64,000 nt of DNA from DATJGR01 sp963787045 (GCA_963787045.1 CAWBBR010000002.1:494866-558865); one strand, 5' to 3'. Shown: positions 45,806 through 55,853, numbered from the stretch's first letter. Notes: generated by a model not told the origin, from the sequence alone. Translations and numbers: made by a program.

Positions 45806-47269
45806 CTACAACGAGCGTAAGACCCGCAGTGCAGCATCGTGTCCGGCGCGAACGGCGCCGTCCATGTAGCCGTTCCAGAGCGTCGCGGTCTCGGCGCCGG
45901 CCCATTCGATGCGACCGATCGGCGGTCGTAGCGCGGCGCCGTACTGCGCGAGCAGGCCGGTGCCGAGCGGCGACACGCAACCTCGCGTGTAGCGCTCGTG
46001 CATCCAGTACCGATCGACGTACTGAATCGGCCTGGCGGCCGCCGGACCCAGGTATTTCACGTATGAATCGATCAGCGCCGCTTTGCGCGCTTCGGGCGAC
46101 AGCGCGGTTCCTCGCGGCGCCCCGATGAACGATCCGATCACCCCAACGCCCCCGTCGGGGGGCGAATTGTCCCATGCCCACAGGTACACGCCGTCGTCGA
46201 CCATGAAACTCTGGCCGCTCAGACCGGCATCGCGCCAGAACGGACGCTCGTACACCATCGCGGACTTCATCATGTCGGTCGCGGCAGGCCAACGCTTCTG
46301 TAACGTCGCACGTTCGGCGGGCAAAGCCGGCTCGAAGTCGATGACCTGCGCTTGACTCGGAGACAGCGCCATGATGACGCGCTTTGCGCGCACGCTGCCG
46401 TGCTCGGTGGTGATGTCGACCGGACCGTCGCCGTTCCAATTCCGGACATGCGTTACCGGTGTACTCAATCGCACCCTCGCACCAAGTGCGTGCGCCATCG
46501 TCTCGCTGAGTGCCTGCGACCCGCCGACCACTCGGTAGCGTTGCGCGCCTTGTCCCGCAGTACCCTCGAGTTCCGCATAGCTGCCTGCGGACCGGATGTA
46601 GAACAGCACCCACAACATCGACAACTGATCGGCGGGCGCACCGAACGTCAGCATCGTGCCGGTGCGCACGGTCCACAGCTGATCCGTCGGAATGTCCTGC
46701 GTCGCGAGCCAGTCGGCGAACGTCATCGCGTCCAGTTCACGGGCGCGGGAATGCCGCCATGGCGCATCGAGCGGTACGTCGCGCGCCAGCGCGTCCAGGC
46801 GCGCCGCCAGTCCGGAGTCGAGCAGCTCGTTGACGTCGAGCAACGTGACTTCGTCGCCCGCCAGGAATGCCGACTTGCCGGTGTTGTAGGTCTGGAACAG
46901 ACCGACGTCGAGTTCGCGCGCCAGATCGATCACGGCAGTCTGCGTCGTGCCGATCCATTGTCCGCCGACTTCGGAGATGTAGCCGTTGCCGATCGGCGCG
47001 TTCACGGTGCGACCGCCGACGCGGTCGCGCGCTTCGATCACCACGAAATTGTCGAGGCCGGCTTTCTGCAGATCGCGCGCGGCGGTCAGACCGGAGATGC
47101 CGGCGCCGATCACCGCCACATCGAACGTTGCGTCGGTGTCGGACGAAGCTGCGCGCACCGTGTCGATCAACGTGCTGCCCGCGACCAGTCCGATCGCGGC
47201 GCGCTTCAATACATCGCGCCGGTTGATGCCGCGCGTGCTCGAATCCACCGGATCGCGATCGCCCGACAT
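45806..47269 (-). CDS. Tat-exported flavin monoamine oxidase
   Basis: FAD-dependent amine oxidase, 487 residues. A twin-arginine signal (NRRDVLKRAAIGLVAGS) sits at residues 16-32, so it is likely periplasmic. The Rossmann FAD motif is VAVIGAGISGLTAARDLQKA, with VVIEARDRVGGRT next, and the C-terminal flavin-contact motif is GRIEWAGAETATLWNGYMDG. It resembles bacterial monoamine or putrescine oxidases, producing aldehyde, ammonia and H2O2. The substrate is not assignable. It starts 3 bp after the Kup gene ends, suggesting co-transcription. Confidence 0.92.
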   Translation of the reverse strand: MSGDRDPVDSSTRGINRRDVLKRAAIGLVAGSTLIDTVRAASSDTDATFDVAVIGAGISGLTAARDLQKAGLDNFVVIEARDRVGGRTVNAPIGNGYISEVGGQWIGTTQTAVIDLARELDVGLFQTYNTGKSAFLAGDEVTLLDVNELLDSGLAARLDALARDVPLDAPWRHSRARELDAMTFADWLATQDIPTDQLWTVRTGTMLTFGAPADQLSMLWVLFYIRSAGSYAELEGTAGQGAQRYRVVGGSQALSETMAHALGARVRLSTPVTHVRNWNGDGPVDITTEHGSVRAKRVIMALSPSQAQVIDFEPALPAERATLQKRWPAATDMMKSAMVYERPFWRDAGLSGQSFMVDDGVYLWAWDNSPPDGGVGVIGSFIGAPRGTALSPEARKAALIDSYVKYLGPAAARPIQYVDRYWMHERYTRGCVSPLGTGLLAQYGAALRPPIGRIEWAGAETATLWNGYMDGAVRAGHDAALRVLRSL

Positions 47270-47272
47270 GTG

Positions 47273-49177
47273 TCAGATCTCGACTTGCGTGCCGAGTTCG
47301 ACGACGCGGTTGGTTGGAATGCCGAAGAAATCAGACGCTTTCGTCGCGTTCTTCGACATCGACACGAACAGTTTCTCGCGCCATTTCGCCATGCCGGGCG
47401 CACCGGTCGCGATCAGCGATTCGCGCGACACGAAGAACGACGTTTCCATCATCGCGAACACGAAGCCGCCGCGGCCGCACTGCTCGAGCAGGCGCGGCAC
47501 GTCCGCATCTTCCGAGAAACCGTAGTAGGCGGTGATGTGATGGAACGCGCCGCCGAGCGGCTTGATCTCGTACCGCTCCTCGAGCGGCACGTACGGAATG
47601 TCGCGCGCGACGATGGTGAGAAATACCACGCGCTCGTGCAGCACCTTGTTGTGCTTCAGGTTGTGCAGCAGCGAGTGCGGCACGCTGTTGACGCCCGATG
47701 TCAGGAACACCGCCGTGCCCGGGACGCGCGTCGGCGGGTCGAGGTCGATGCTCTCGATGAACACGTCGAGCGGCAACGATTCGTCGGACATGCGCCGCAT
47801 CAGCACGATGCGGCCCTTCTTCCACGTGGTCAGCAGCGTGAACACGCTGATTCCGATCACGATCGGGAACCAGCCGCCGGACGGAATCTTCAACGCGTTG
47901 GATGTGAGGAACGCGAGATCGATGCTGATCAGCGGAATCGCGATCGCGAATGCCACCGGCGTCGGCCAGTGCCACATCCGCCGCATCACGAACAGGATCA
48001 GGATCGAGTCGATCAGCATCGCCAGCGTCACCGCGATGCCGTACGCGCCGCCGAGGTTGTCGGAGTGGCGGAAGCCGACCACCAGCAGAATCACCGCGAT
48101 GAACAGCACCCAGTTCACGAACGGCACGTAGATCTGGCCGATCTCCCGCTCGGAGGTGTGGTCGATCGTGAGCCGCGGGCAGTAACCCATCTGAATCGCC
48201 GCGCGCGTCAGCGAGAACGCGCCGGAGATCACCGCCTGCGACGCGATCACGGCGGCCGTCGTGGCGAGGAGCACCAGCGGGATCAGCGCCCAGGTCGGCG
48301 CGAGCAGATAGAACGGATTCTTGATCGCAGCGGGATCGGCGAGCAGCAGGGCACCCTGCCCGAAGTAGTTGAGGACGAGCGCCGGCATCACGAACAGCAG
48401 CCACGCGCGCCGGATCGGCGCCTTTCCGAAGTGACCCATGTCGGCGTAGAGCGCCTCGGTGCCGGTCACCGCGAGCACGACCGCGCCGAGCGCGAGGAAG
48501 GCGGCGGCGGGATTTGCAATGACGAACGCAACCGCGTACATGGGATTGACCGCGGCCAGCACGCCGGGTTCGTCGACGACGTGCACGACGCCGAGGACCG
48601 CGAGCGTGACGAACCACACGCACATCACCGGTCCGAAGAACATGCCGACGCGGGCGGTGCCGCTGCGCTGGATGGAGAAGAGCGCGATGATGATGACGAT
48701 CGCGATCGGATCGATGAACGGGTGCAGATGCGTGGTGATGATGTCGAGACCCTCGACCGCGCCCAGCACCGAGATCGCCGGCGTGATCATGCCGTCGCCG
48801 TAGAACATCGCCGCGCCGAAGATGCCGATGCCGACGAACCACCAGCGTCGGCGCGGCTGCGATTCGAGCGCTCGCGACACCAGCGCGGTCAGCGCGAGGA
48901 TGCCGCCCTCGCCGCGGTTGTCGGCGCGCATGATCAGCATCACGTACTTCAGCGTCACCACGATCACCAGCGACCAGAAGATGATCGACAGGATGCCCAT
49001 GATGTTCGCGACCGAGAGGTCGAGGCGGTGCATGCCGGTGAAACACTGCCGCAGCGTGTAGAGCGGGCTGGTGCCGATGTCGCCGTAGACGACGCCGATT
49101 GCTCCGACGACCAGCGGCGCCATTCGCGACGGTGCGACGCTCGTTTGGTCCGAGGCGGCGGCGCCGTCAGATTGCAT
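47273..49177 (-). CDS. kup: Kup low-affinity potassium uptake protein
   Basis: Proton-coupled K+ importer of the KUP/HAK family. TM1 carries the signature GAIGVVYGDIGTSPLYTLRQ; further conserved segments are MFYGDGMITPAISVLGAVEG and TGTEALYADMGHFGKAPIR. About 12 helices and a cytosolic C-terminal domain. I chose ATG 49177 (634 residues) over a TTG at 49225, which would add 16 non-conserved residues. It lies downstream of regA on the same strand. Confidence 0.96.
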   Translation of the reverse strand: MQSDGAAASDQTSVAPSRMAPLVVGAIGVVYGDIGTSPLYTLRQCFTGMHRLDLSVANIMGILSIIFWSLVIVVTLKYVMLIMRADNRGEGGILALTALVSRALESQPRRRWWFVGIGIFGAAMFYGDGMITPAISVLGAVEGLDIITTHLHPFIDPIAIVIIIALFSIQRSGTARVGMFFGPVMCVWFVTLAVLGVVHVVDEPGVLAAVNPMYAVAFVIANPAAAFLALGAVVLAVTGTEALYADMGHFGKAPIRRAWLLFVMPALVLNYFGQGALLLADPAAIKNPFYLLAPTWALIPLVLLATTAAVIASQAVISGAFSLTRAAIQMGYCPRLTIDHTSEREIGQIYVPFVNWVLFIAVILLVVGFRHSDNLGGAYGIAVTLAMLIDSILILFVMRRMWHWPTPVAFAIAIPLISIDLAFLTSNALKIPSGGWFPIVIGISVFTLLTTWKKGRIVLMRRMSDESLPLDVFIESIDLDPPTRVPGTAVFLTSGVNSVPHSLLHNLKHNKVLHERVVFLTIVARDIPYVPLEERYEIKPLGGAFHHITAYYGFSEDADVPRLLEQCGRGGFVFAMMETSFFVSRESLIATGAPGMAKWREKLFVSMSKNATKASDFFGIPTNRVVELGTQVEI

Positions 49178-49250
49178 GCGTGATTCGGATGGTTGCGCTA
49201 CGTGCGGCGCGGCATTGTTTCGCAATGCGCGCAGAACATCAATTTGCGCC

Positions 49251-49816
49251 TCAGTCGCGCACGGGGCGCTTGGCGAGTTTCCGCTGCAGCGTGCGGCGAT
49301 GCATCTTCAGTGCCCGCGCCGTTGCCGAGACGTTGCCGTCGTGCTCCGCGAGCACGCGCTGGATGTGCTCCCATTCGAGGCGTTCGACCGATGCCGGCGC
49401 GCGTTCGACGTCGATCGCGCTGTTGCCACCGTGGCGACCGAGCGCGGCCACCACTTCGTCGGCGGTCGCGCGGTTTGCTCAAGTAGTCGATCGCACCGAG
49501 TTTGATCGCTTCGACGGCGGTCGCGATGCTCGCGTAACCGGTCAACACGACGATGCGCGTCGCCGGTTCGACTTCGTGCAGCCGCTCGACCAGTTGCAGT
49601 CCGGACGCGCCGGGCATTTTCGAGATCGACGACGGCGAACTCCGGAGGATCCGCGGCCACCAGGTCGAATGCGGCGTCGGCGTCGCCGGCGGCCACCACC
49701 GCGTAGCCGCGGCGGCGCAGCGCGCGCGACAGCACGTCGCGGAATACCGCGTCGTCGTCCGCGAGAAGCAGCGTCGGACCGTCGACGACCGCGGGTTGCG
49801 CGGGCGCGTACGTCAC
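49251..49816 (-). CDS. regA: RegA/PrrA-type response regulator (two frameshifts)
   Basis: Response regulator with a Fis-type C-terminal HTH. Receiver: LLLADDDAVFRDVLSRALRR, the phospho-acceptor Asp in FAVVDLKMPGASGLQLVERL after repair, the Thr in IVVLTGYASIATAVEAIKLG and the Lys in DYLSKP. The HTH reads DGNVSATARALKMHRRTLQR, the RegA/ActR/RoxR pattern. Single-base breaks near 49,617 and 49,475 split it; joined length is about 187 residues. It starts at GTG 49816, overlapping the kinase stop by 4 nt. In relatives this protein controls respiration and other redox-dependent genes. Confidence 0.9.
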
Positions 49817-51076
49817 GACGGCGCACCCGCGTGTGTACTCAACGGCAACTTCACCCGCACCCACGCGCCGCCGCCGGCGCGATCGACGATGTGCACGGAG
49901 CCGCCGAGCCGTTCGATGGTTGCATTCGCGAGCATCAACCCGATGCCCATCCCCTCGGTCGCGCCGTTAGACGACTGCGATTCGAGCGACGCTGCGTTGC
50001 CAACGTCGAAGCCGTTGCCGCGGTCGCGGATGTCGAGCATCAGGTGGTGGTCGGTGCAGCGCGCCGAGCATTCCACGGAACGCGGCGATGCGTCGGCTGC
50101 GTTGTTCAACAGATTGAGCACCGCCTGCCGCAACGTCTGGTCGGCCGCGATGTGGGGTGACCTCGGCCGCCGAGTCGCAGCCGAACCGTGCGTGCACGGT
50201 GGGGCGCAACAGATGGAAGCGCTCGCGCACGTCGTCGATGAAGGCGCCAATCGGTTGCGTATCGGCGACGGCGTGAGCGGGTGCGGCCGCGCCGCGGAGC
50301 CGCCGCAGAATGTCTTTGCAAACCTCGATCTGCGAGATGATCAGGTCGAGATCGGCCCGCTGCGCGGGCGTTGCACCGTCGCGCAATTCTCCGGCCGCGA
50401 TCGCGATGCTGCTGAGCGGCGTCGACAGTTCGTGTGCGGTTCCGGCCGCCAGCGTCGCGACTCCGATGATCTGCTCGTTGCGCAGGTTCGTTTCTCGTGC
50501 CGCCGCTAACGCCCTTGCTCGGGTGCGCAGCGAGGCCGCCATCGACGTGCCGAAGTACGCGATCAGTGCGGCTGCAACCACGAACGTCACCCACATGCCG
50601 AGCACGTGCAGCGCGAACGTGCCGGCCATCGCATCGTGCGACGGCTCGAGCGGTAAATAGAACCGGGCGATCAGCGCGTAGCTCGCAACCGCCGCACCGG
50701 CGATGCTCCATGCCAGCCGCGCCGGCAGCATCGCCGCGGCCGCGGCGATCGGCACCAGATACAGCGACACCAGTGGATTGGTCCACCCGCCGGTGAAGTA
50801 GAGCAGTGCGGTCAGCGCAGCCACGTCGACGCCGAGTTGCAGCGGCAGTTCGAGAGGATGAACGGTCCGCGCGCTGCCGACGACGCGCAGCCAGCTGAGC
50901 AAGGTGACGATCGCGAGCGCACCGATGATTGCGGCGATCGGTCCGAACGGCAGCGCGACCTGCGCCGCATATCCGACGAGGGCAGTGAGGCTCGTCAATG
51001 CCGCGAACAACATCGCGCGCGCGGTCAGCAGACGGCGGAGATTTACCGAAGCGGGGTATTCGACGAAGGAGATCAC
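49813..51076 (-). CDS. regB: RegB/PrrB-type redox sensor histidine kinase (one frameshift)
   Basis: Membrane histidine kinase with six N-terminal helices. The quinone-sensing motif GGxxNP appears in YFTGGWTNPLVSLYLVP. The H-box is TLAAGTAHELSTPLSSIAIA. The redox Cys of RegB has a counterpart in QIEVCKDILRRL, 38 residues after the His. The frame shifts near 50,154 in a run of four C residues, then continues HIAADQTLRQAVLNLLNNAA and the ATP-binding GMGIGLMLANATIERLGGSV. The start is taken as GTG 51076 with AAGG upstream. Paired with regA. Confidence 0.9.
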
Positions 51077-51133
51077 GCGTCGCAACCTTGAATGGTGAAC
51101 GGCGATATTACCGTCAGAACGTATGCCGGCGAG

Positions 51134-52093
51134 TCAGAACAGATACGTCGCGCCGGCGAGGATGCGATGGTCCTCGCCGAGCTGGGTCTCGTCGAGGTCG
51201 TGGTAAACGGCGTACTGATACGTCGCCTCGACGATCCATCGACTCGCCACCACCCACTGCAGGCCCGGCGTCACGTACACCGTATGCCCGCCGGAATCGG
51301 CGACGCGGTCGCCGCCGAGATGCTCGTGTTCGCGCGCTTCGCCGTTGATGCCGAGCGAAATGAACCACGCGTTGCGTTCCGGTTCGTTCGTGGCCGGCGC
51401 AATGCGGTATTTCGCGGTGACGTCGTAGTTCACCGAATTGCCGAACTGGTGGCTCTGATCGCCGGTTTCGCCGTCGCCGGTCAACGAGAGCAGTACGTTC
51501 GCGGAAAAGGACGCGCGCTCGAACGCGTGATCGAGCGACACACCGAGCAATGCGTCGGTCGAACCGGTGCCCAACTGCAGATGCGAATCGAGATACTCGC
51601 CCTGGTCGTTGTGTTGGTCGGTGCTGCCGGTGGGCAGCTTGATGCCGACTACGCCGGCGATCAGCGTGGAGCCCGCCGCGGAGTGACGCCCGAACAGGCG
51701 GTAGCGGGCGAGCACGCTGACGTCGCCCAGCCCCGATGCGCCGCCGGTGGAATCTTCCCGTTCCGGTTCGCCGTTCGGTCCATCGACCAACTCGCCGTCG
51801 CCATCGGTTTTTCGCAACGGCGCGTTCACGAGCACCAGCAGTCGATCGCTGAGGCTGTAGAAGCCGGCGATGTCGGTGGTCCAGTATTTCTCTTTGACGC
51901 CCGGGTTCGAGACTTCGTTGTCGCCGTTGTAAACGCTGTCGAGCAACGTGTAGCGCGAACTCGCGCGGATGCCGGCGCCCGTTTGCGTCTGCAACGGCGA
52001 GATGCCCTGTCCCAGCAGGCAATAGTCGCAGGCTTCGCAGAGCGGCGAGGCAAGCATGGGAAGCAGCATCGCCAGGCGATGAATTGCGGGCAT
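51134..52093 (-). CDS. outer-membrane beta-barrel protein with N-terminal CxxCxxC
   Basis: A 319-residue predicted outer-membrane protein. A signal peptide ends about at LCEA; the mature end would begin CDYCLLGQGISPLQ, giving a Cys-x2-Cys-x2-Cys cluster with the preceding Cys. Alternating hydrophobic strands (SRYTLLDSVYN, YDVTAKYRIAP, WIVEATYQYAVYH) and the C-terminal GATYLF, ending in Phe, are typical of BAM-inserted barrels. The family is not certain. AGGAG precedes its ATG. It lies 57 bp upstream of regB on the same strand, hinting at a link to redox signalling or metal/electron traffic. Confidence 0.65.
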   Translation of the reverse strand: MPAIHRLAMLLPMLASPLCEACDYCLLGQGISPLQTQTGAGIRASSRYTLLDSVYNGDNEVSNPGVKEKYWTTDIAGFYSLSDRLLVLVNAPLRKTDGDGELVDGPNGEPEREDSTGGASGLGDVSVLARYRLFGRHSAAGSTLIAGVVGIKLPTGSTDQHNDQGEYLDSHLQLGTGSTDALLGVSLDHAFERASFSANVLLSLTGDGETGDQSHQFGNSVNYDVTAKYRIAPATNEPERNAWFISLGINGEAREHEHLGGDRVADSGGHTVYVTPGLQWVVASRWIVEATYQYAVYHDLDETQLGEDHRILAGATYLF

Positions 52094-52215
52094 CCACGGA
52101 ACTCCTGGCGTGACGAGCGCGGAATTCTAGAGCCGGCCGAGTCGCCGCTCACTGCGACAAATTGCCGCAGGCTGCGTCCAAACGGGTACCATCGCGGCTG
52201 CAACGCGATGTTGAG

Positions 52216-53700
52216 ATGACCGCACCCCCGAGTCCCCCCAACGAGTTCGTTAGAGCGATCACGCGTCTCGACGCGACCGCGCTGGTCGTCGGATCGATGA
52301 TCGGCTCGGGCATCTTCATCGTTTCTGCCGACATCGCGCGCCAGGTCGAATCGCCCGGGCTGCTGCTGCTCGTCTGGATCCTCGCCGGTGTGGTCACGCT
52401 GATGGGCGCGCTGACCTATGGCGAACTCGCGGCGCAATTCCCCAAGGCCGGTGGGCAGTACGTCTATCTGCGCGAAGCGATCTCGCCGTTGTTCGGGTTT
52501 CTGTACGGCTGGACGCTGTTCATGGTCATTCAGACCGGCACGATCGCGGCGGTTGCGGTCGGCTTCGCGCGCTTCGCGTCGGTGCTGGTGCCGCAGCTGT
52601 CGGCGCAGCAGGTAGTCGGCTTCACCGTGGCGCTGCCCAGCGGGCCGGTCGAGGTCGGACTGTCGCCGCAGCGCGTGCTGGCAATCGCGTCGATCTTCGT
52701 GCTGACGTGGATCAACGTCCGCGGCGTGCGCGTTGCCGCGTTCGTGCAGACGTTGCTGACGTCGATCAAGGTGCTGTCGCTGCTCGCATTGATCGTGCTC
52801 GGCCTGACGATCGGACGGAGCGGCGCGGCCGCGGCCAACTTCGGTGCGGCGTTCTGGCCGGAAGGCGGCGTCGGACTCGGTGCGTTGCCGCTGCTCGGTG
52901 CGGCGATGGTCGGTGCGTTGTTCGCGATGGACGCCTGGAACAACGTCGGCTTTGCGGCCGACGAGTTGCAGAAACCCAGCCGCGACCTGCCGTTCGCGAT
53001 GCTCACCGGCGTGCTGATCGTGACGGTGTTGTACGTGTCGGCGAACGTCGCATACCTGAACGTTCTCGGCATCGACTCGATTGCACACGCGCCCGAAGAC
53101 CGCGTCGCTACCGCGGTGCTGCAGGCCATCTTCGGGCGTCCCGGCATGTACGTGATGGCCGCCGCGATCGTGATTTCGACGATCGGCTGCAACAACGGTC
53201 TGATTCTGTCGGGCGCGCGGGTCTACTACGCGATGGCGCGCGACGGTCTGTTCTTCCGCAAGGCGGGAGAACTGCACCCCAGGCACAAGACGCCGGCATT
53301 CGGACTGCTCGTGCAGGCCGGTTGGGCGAGCGTGCTGTGCGCGTCGGGCACGTACAGCCAGTTGCTGGACTACGTGGTGTTCGCGGCGCTGATGTTCTAC
53401 CTGCTGACCGCGATCGGTCTGTTCGCGCTGCGACGCCGGCGCCCGGATGCGGATCGGCCGGTGGTCGTTCCGGGATATCCGTGGTTGCCGGCCGCATACG
53501 CGATACTGACGGCGGCGCTGTGCCTCGACCTGCTGATCGAAAAACCGCAGTACAGCTGGCTCGGACTCGGCATCGTTGCCGTCGGGCTGCCGGTGTATGG
53601 CGCTGTGGCGCTGGTGGAGCGCCGGCGACGAGGTCCAGGCAAAAGTGTAAGCAGATTGACAATTTTCTGCCCGGAGTCGGGCAAAAAAGTTGTCATCTGA
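52216..53700 (+). CDS. APC family amino-acid permease
   Basis: Transporter of about 494 residues from ATG 52216 with 12 hydrophobic helices. TM1 reads TALVVGSMIGSGIFIVSADI. TM6 is AMVGALFAMDAWNNVGFAAD and LYVSANVAYLNVLGI follows, as in LAT/SteT-type serine-threonine or basic amino-acid exchangers. The substrate is unknown. The last 18 codons run through a palindrome (53657-53695) and do not look like permease; the natural end may be near 53,640. An earlier start at 52162 is possible. Divergent from the outer-membrane protein gene. Confidence 0.88.
   Translation: MTAPPSPPNEFVRAITRLDATALVVGSMIGSGIFIVSADIARQVESPGLLLLVWILAGVVTLMGALTYGELAAQFPKAGGQYVYLREAISPLFGFLYGWTLFMVIQTGTIAAVAVGFARFASVLVPQLSAQQVVGFTVALPSGPVEVGLSPQRVLAIASIFVLTWINVRGVRVAAFVQTLLTSIKVLSLLALIVLGLTIGRSGAAAANFGAAFWPEGGVGLGALPLLGAAMVGALFAMDAWNNVGFAADELQKPSRDLPFAMLTGVLIVTVLYVSANVAYLNVLGIDSIAHAPEDRVATAVLQAIFGRPGMYVMAAAIVISTIGCNNGLILSGARVYYAMARDGLFFRKAGELHPRHKTPAFGLLVQAGWASVLCASGTYSQLLDYVVFAALMFYLLTAIGLFALRRRRPDADRPVVVPGYPWLPAAYAILTAALCLDLLIEKPQYSWLGLGIVAVGLPVYGAVALVERRRRGPGKSVSRLTIFCPESGKKVVI
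53657..53695. other. Long interrupted palindrome at the end of the permease gene
   Basis: Outer arms TGACAA (53657-53662) and TTGTCA (53690-53695) and inner arms GCCCG (53669-53673) and CGGGC (53678-53682) around loop GAGT. A T-rich strand pairs with an A-tract between them: a 17-bp stem with one mismatch and one bulged G. T-tract before and A-tract after is the reverse of an intrinsic terminator on either strand. It lies 32 bp upstream of the next gene. Confidence 0.6.
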
Positions 53701-53726
53701 CCGTCGATCGAGCTCAATGCGTCGCC

Positions 53727-53996
53727 ATGTACGACGTCGACGAACTCTCCGCGCACCTCGCACGCACGACCCGCCTCGACCTGACCGAAGCGCGCCGAGC
53801 AGTCCTCGAACTGCTCGACCTGCTGTCCGCCGAGACGCCCGATGCGTTCGTGGTGCGGCGGCATCGGGAGCTCAAAGACAACGGCGCGCTGAAGAACGAC
53901 GCGATCTTCCGGCAGATCGCGAGCGAGATGTCGACGCGGCCGTTCGCCGCGCCGCCGTACACCGAACGGCAGATCCGCCGGCTCATCTACGGCTGA
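53727..53996 (+). CDS. small conserved-looking protein of unknown function
   Basis: An 89-residue soluble protein, helical and charged: DELSAHLARTTRLDLTEARR, then LLSAETPDAFVVRRHRELKD and a Pro/Arg-rich end PPYTERQIRRLIYG. No signal, membrane helix or Cys. I do not recognise the family. ATG 53727 is the first start after the palindrome. The frame is open far upstream, but those codons are a shadow of the permease. It ends 37 bp before glmS on the same strand, so it may share that gene's transcript. Codon use looks like its neighbours. Confidence 0.55.
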   Translation: MYDVDELSAHLARTTRLDLTEARRAVLELLDLLSAETPDAFVVRRHRELKDNGALKNDAIFRQIASEMSTRPFAAPPYTERQIRRLIYG

Positions 53997-54033
53997 TTCA
54001 TCACCTTCTTTCTACCTTCCGGAGGCTTCCTTC

Positions 54034-55853
54034 ATGTGTGGAATCGTCGGTTACGTGGGACATCAGAATGCGGTGCCGATCCTCATCGAGGGGTTGCACC
54101 GTCTCGAGTACCGCGGCTACGACTCGGCCGGCCTTGCGCTGCACCGCAAGCACGGCATCGAGGTGCACAAGCGACAAGGCAAGGTGCGCGAGATGGAGGC
54201 GACGCTGCCGAAACGTTTCTCCGGCGTCGTCGGGATTGGCCACACGCGCTGGGCGACGCACGGCGCACCGAGCGACGGCAACGCGCATCCGCAAACGGAC
54301 ACGGCCGGCCGCATTGCGGTGGTCCACAACGGCATCATCGAAAATGCGCACGAATTGCGCGTGCAACTCGAAGCGCGCGGTGTGGTGTTCGCTTCGGAAA
54401 CCGATACCGAAGTGCTGGCGCATCTGATTGCGGCGGTCGAAACCGATTCGCTCGAAGACGCGGTGCGCACGGCGCTGCGGTCGATCACCGGCACCTATGG
54501 AATCGCCGTGATGGACGCGCGCCATCCTGATCAGATCGTCGTCGCGCGCAACGGCAGTCCGGTGATCCTCGGCATCGGCGACAAGGAGATGTTCGTGGCG
54601 TCGGACGCATCCGCGCTGGTGCGGCACACGCAACAGGCGATCTACCTCGACGACGGCGAAATCGCGGTGGTCGAGGCGCGCGCATACCGCGTGACGACGC
54701 TCGACGCGGCGCCGGCCGCGAAGCAGACCGACGACGCTCGCCATCGTCGACGACCACATGTCGAAAGGTTCGTATCAGCCACTTCACGATGAAGGAAATC
54801 CACGAGCAGCCCGATTCCGTGCGCGGCACGTTGCGCGGGCGACTCGATCGACGTTTCGCCACGGCGCGGCTCGACGGGCTGAACCTGACGCCGCGGGAAT
54901 TGCTGCGATTCCGCCGCATCAAGATCCTCGGCTGCGGCTCCGCCTGCATTTCGGGCTTTCTCGGGGCACGCATGATCGAACGCCTGAGCCGCATTCCGTG
55001 CGACGCGGAATCGGCGGCCGAATTCCGTTACCGCAACCCGGTGATCGAGGACGACACGCTGTACGTGGCGGTGAGCCAGTCCGGCGAAACGTTCGACACG
55101 CTGGCCGCCGTCGACGAGATCAAACGCAAAGGCGGGGCGGTGGTCGGCATCATCAACGTGGTCGGCAGCACCATTGCGCGCGCCTGCGGACGCGGCGTGT
55201 ATCTGCACGCGGGTCCCGAGGTCGCCGTGGTATCGACCAAGACGTTCATGTCGACGCTGGTCGCGTTCGTGCTGCTCGCGCTGCACCTCGGACGAATGAA
55301 GGACGTCTCGGCCGGCGCGGGCCGCCGGCTGATCGACGCGCTCGACCAGTTGCCGGCGCGCCTCGAGGAATTGATCGCCGATCAAGGCCGGCTCGCCGCG
55401 CTCGCGAAGAAATATGCGCGCTTCTCGAACGCGTACTTCGTCGGCCGCAACGAAGGCTACGCGCTCGCGATGGAAGGGGCGTTGAAACTGAAGGAAGTCA
55501 GCTATCTGCACGCCGAAGCCTATCCGGCGTCGGAGTTGAAGCACGGTCCGCTGGCGCTGATTTCGCCCGAAACGCTCACCGTCGTGGTGATTCCGTCCGA
55601 CGATCTGTTCGAGAAGAACGTGTCGACGATCCAGGAGATCCGCGCGCGACGCGGGCCGGTGCTGGCGCTCAGCAACACCGCCACGCTGCCGGTGGCGGTC
55701 GACGACGTGATCGTGGTGCCGCAGCTGCACGAACTGCTCGATCCGCTGCTGATGCTGGTGCCGCTGCAGTTCTTCGCGTATCTGATCGCGATGGAGCGCG
55801 GCTGCGACATCGACCAGCCCCGCAATCTGGCAAAGAGCGTGACGGTGGAGTAA
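54034..55853 (+). CDS. glmS: glutamine-fructose-6-phosphate aminotransferase (two frameshifts)
   Basis: Makes glucosamine-6-phosphate, the first step to UDP-GlcNAc for peptidoglycan and LPS. The N-terminal glutaminase begins MCGIVGYVGHQNAVPI with Cys2 as nucleophile, and has LEYRGYDSAG and THGAPSDGNAHP. The C-terminal SIS domains have GCGSACISGFLGARMIE, SQSGETFDTLAAV and AEAYPASELKHGPLALI, ending KSVTVE. The reading frame breaks near 54,735 and 54,780; removing one base at each joins LAIVDDHMSKGSYQ to HFTMKEIHEQP. CGGAGG precedes the ATG. No glmS ribozyme is seen upstream. Confidence 0.95.

Noticed and set aside
46352..49183. A 943-codon open frame on the plus strand opposite kup and the amine oxidase
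   Set aside because: Antisense shadow of two well-supported genes; composition is dominated by Arg, His, Asp and Gln with no domain.
53997..54033. A glmS ribozyme upstream of glmS
   Set aside because: Only 37 bp separate the genes and they hold a simple ribosome-binding site; the ribozyme is typical of Firmicutes.
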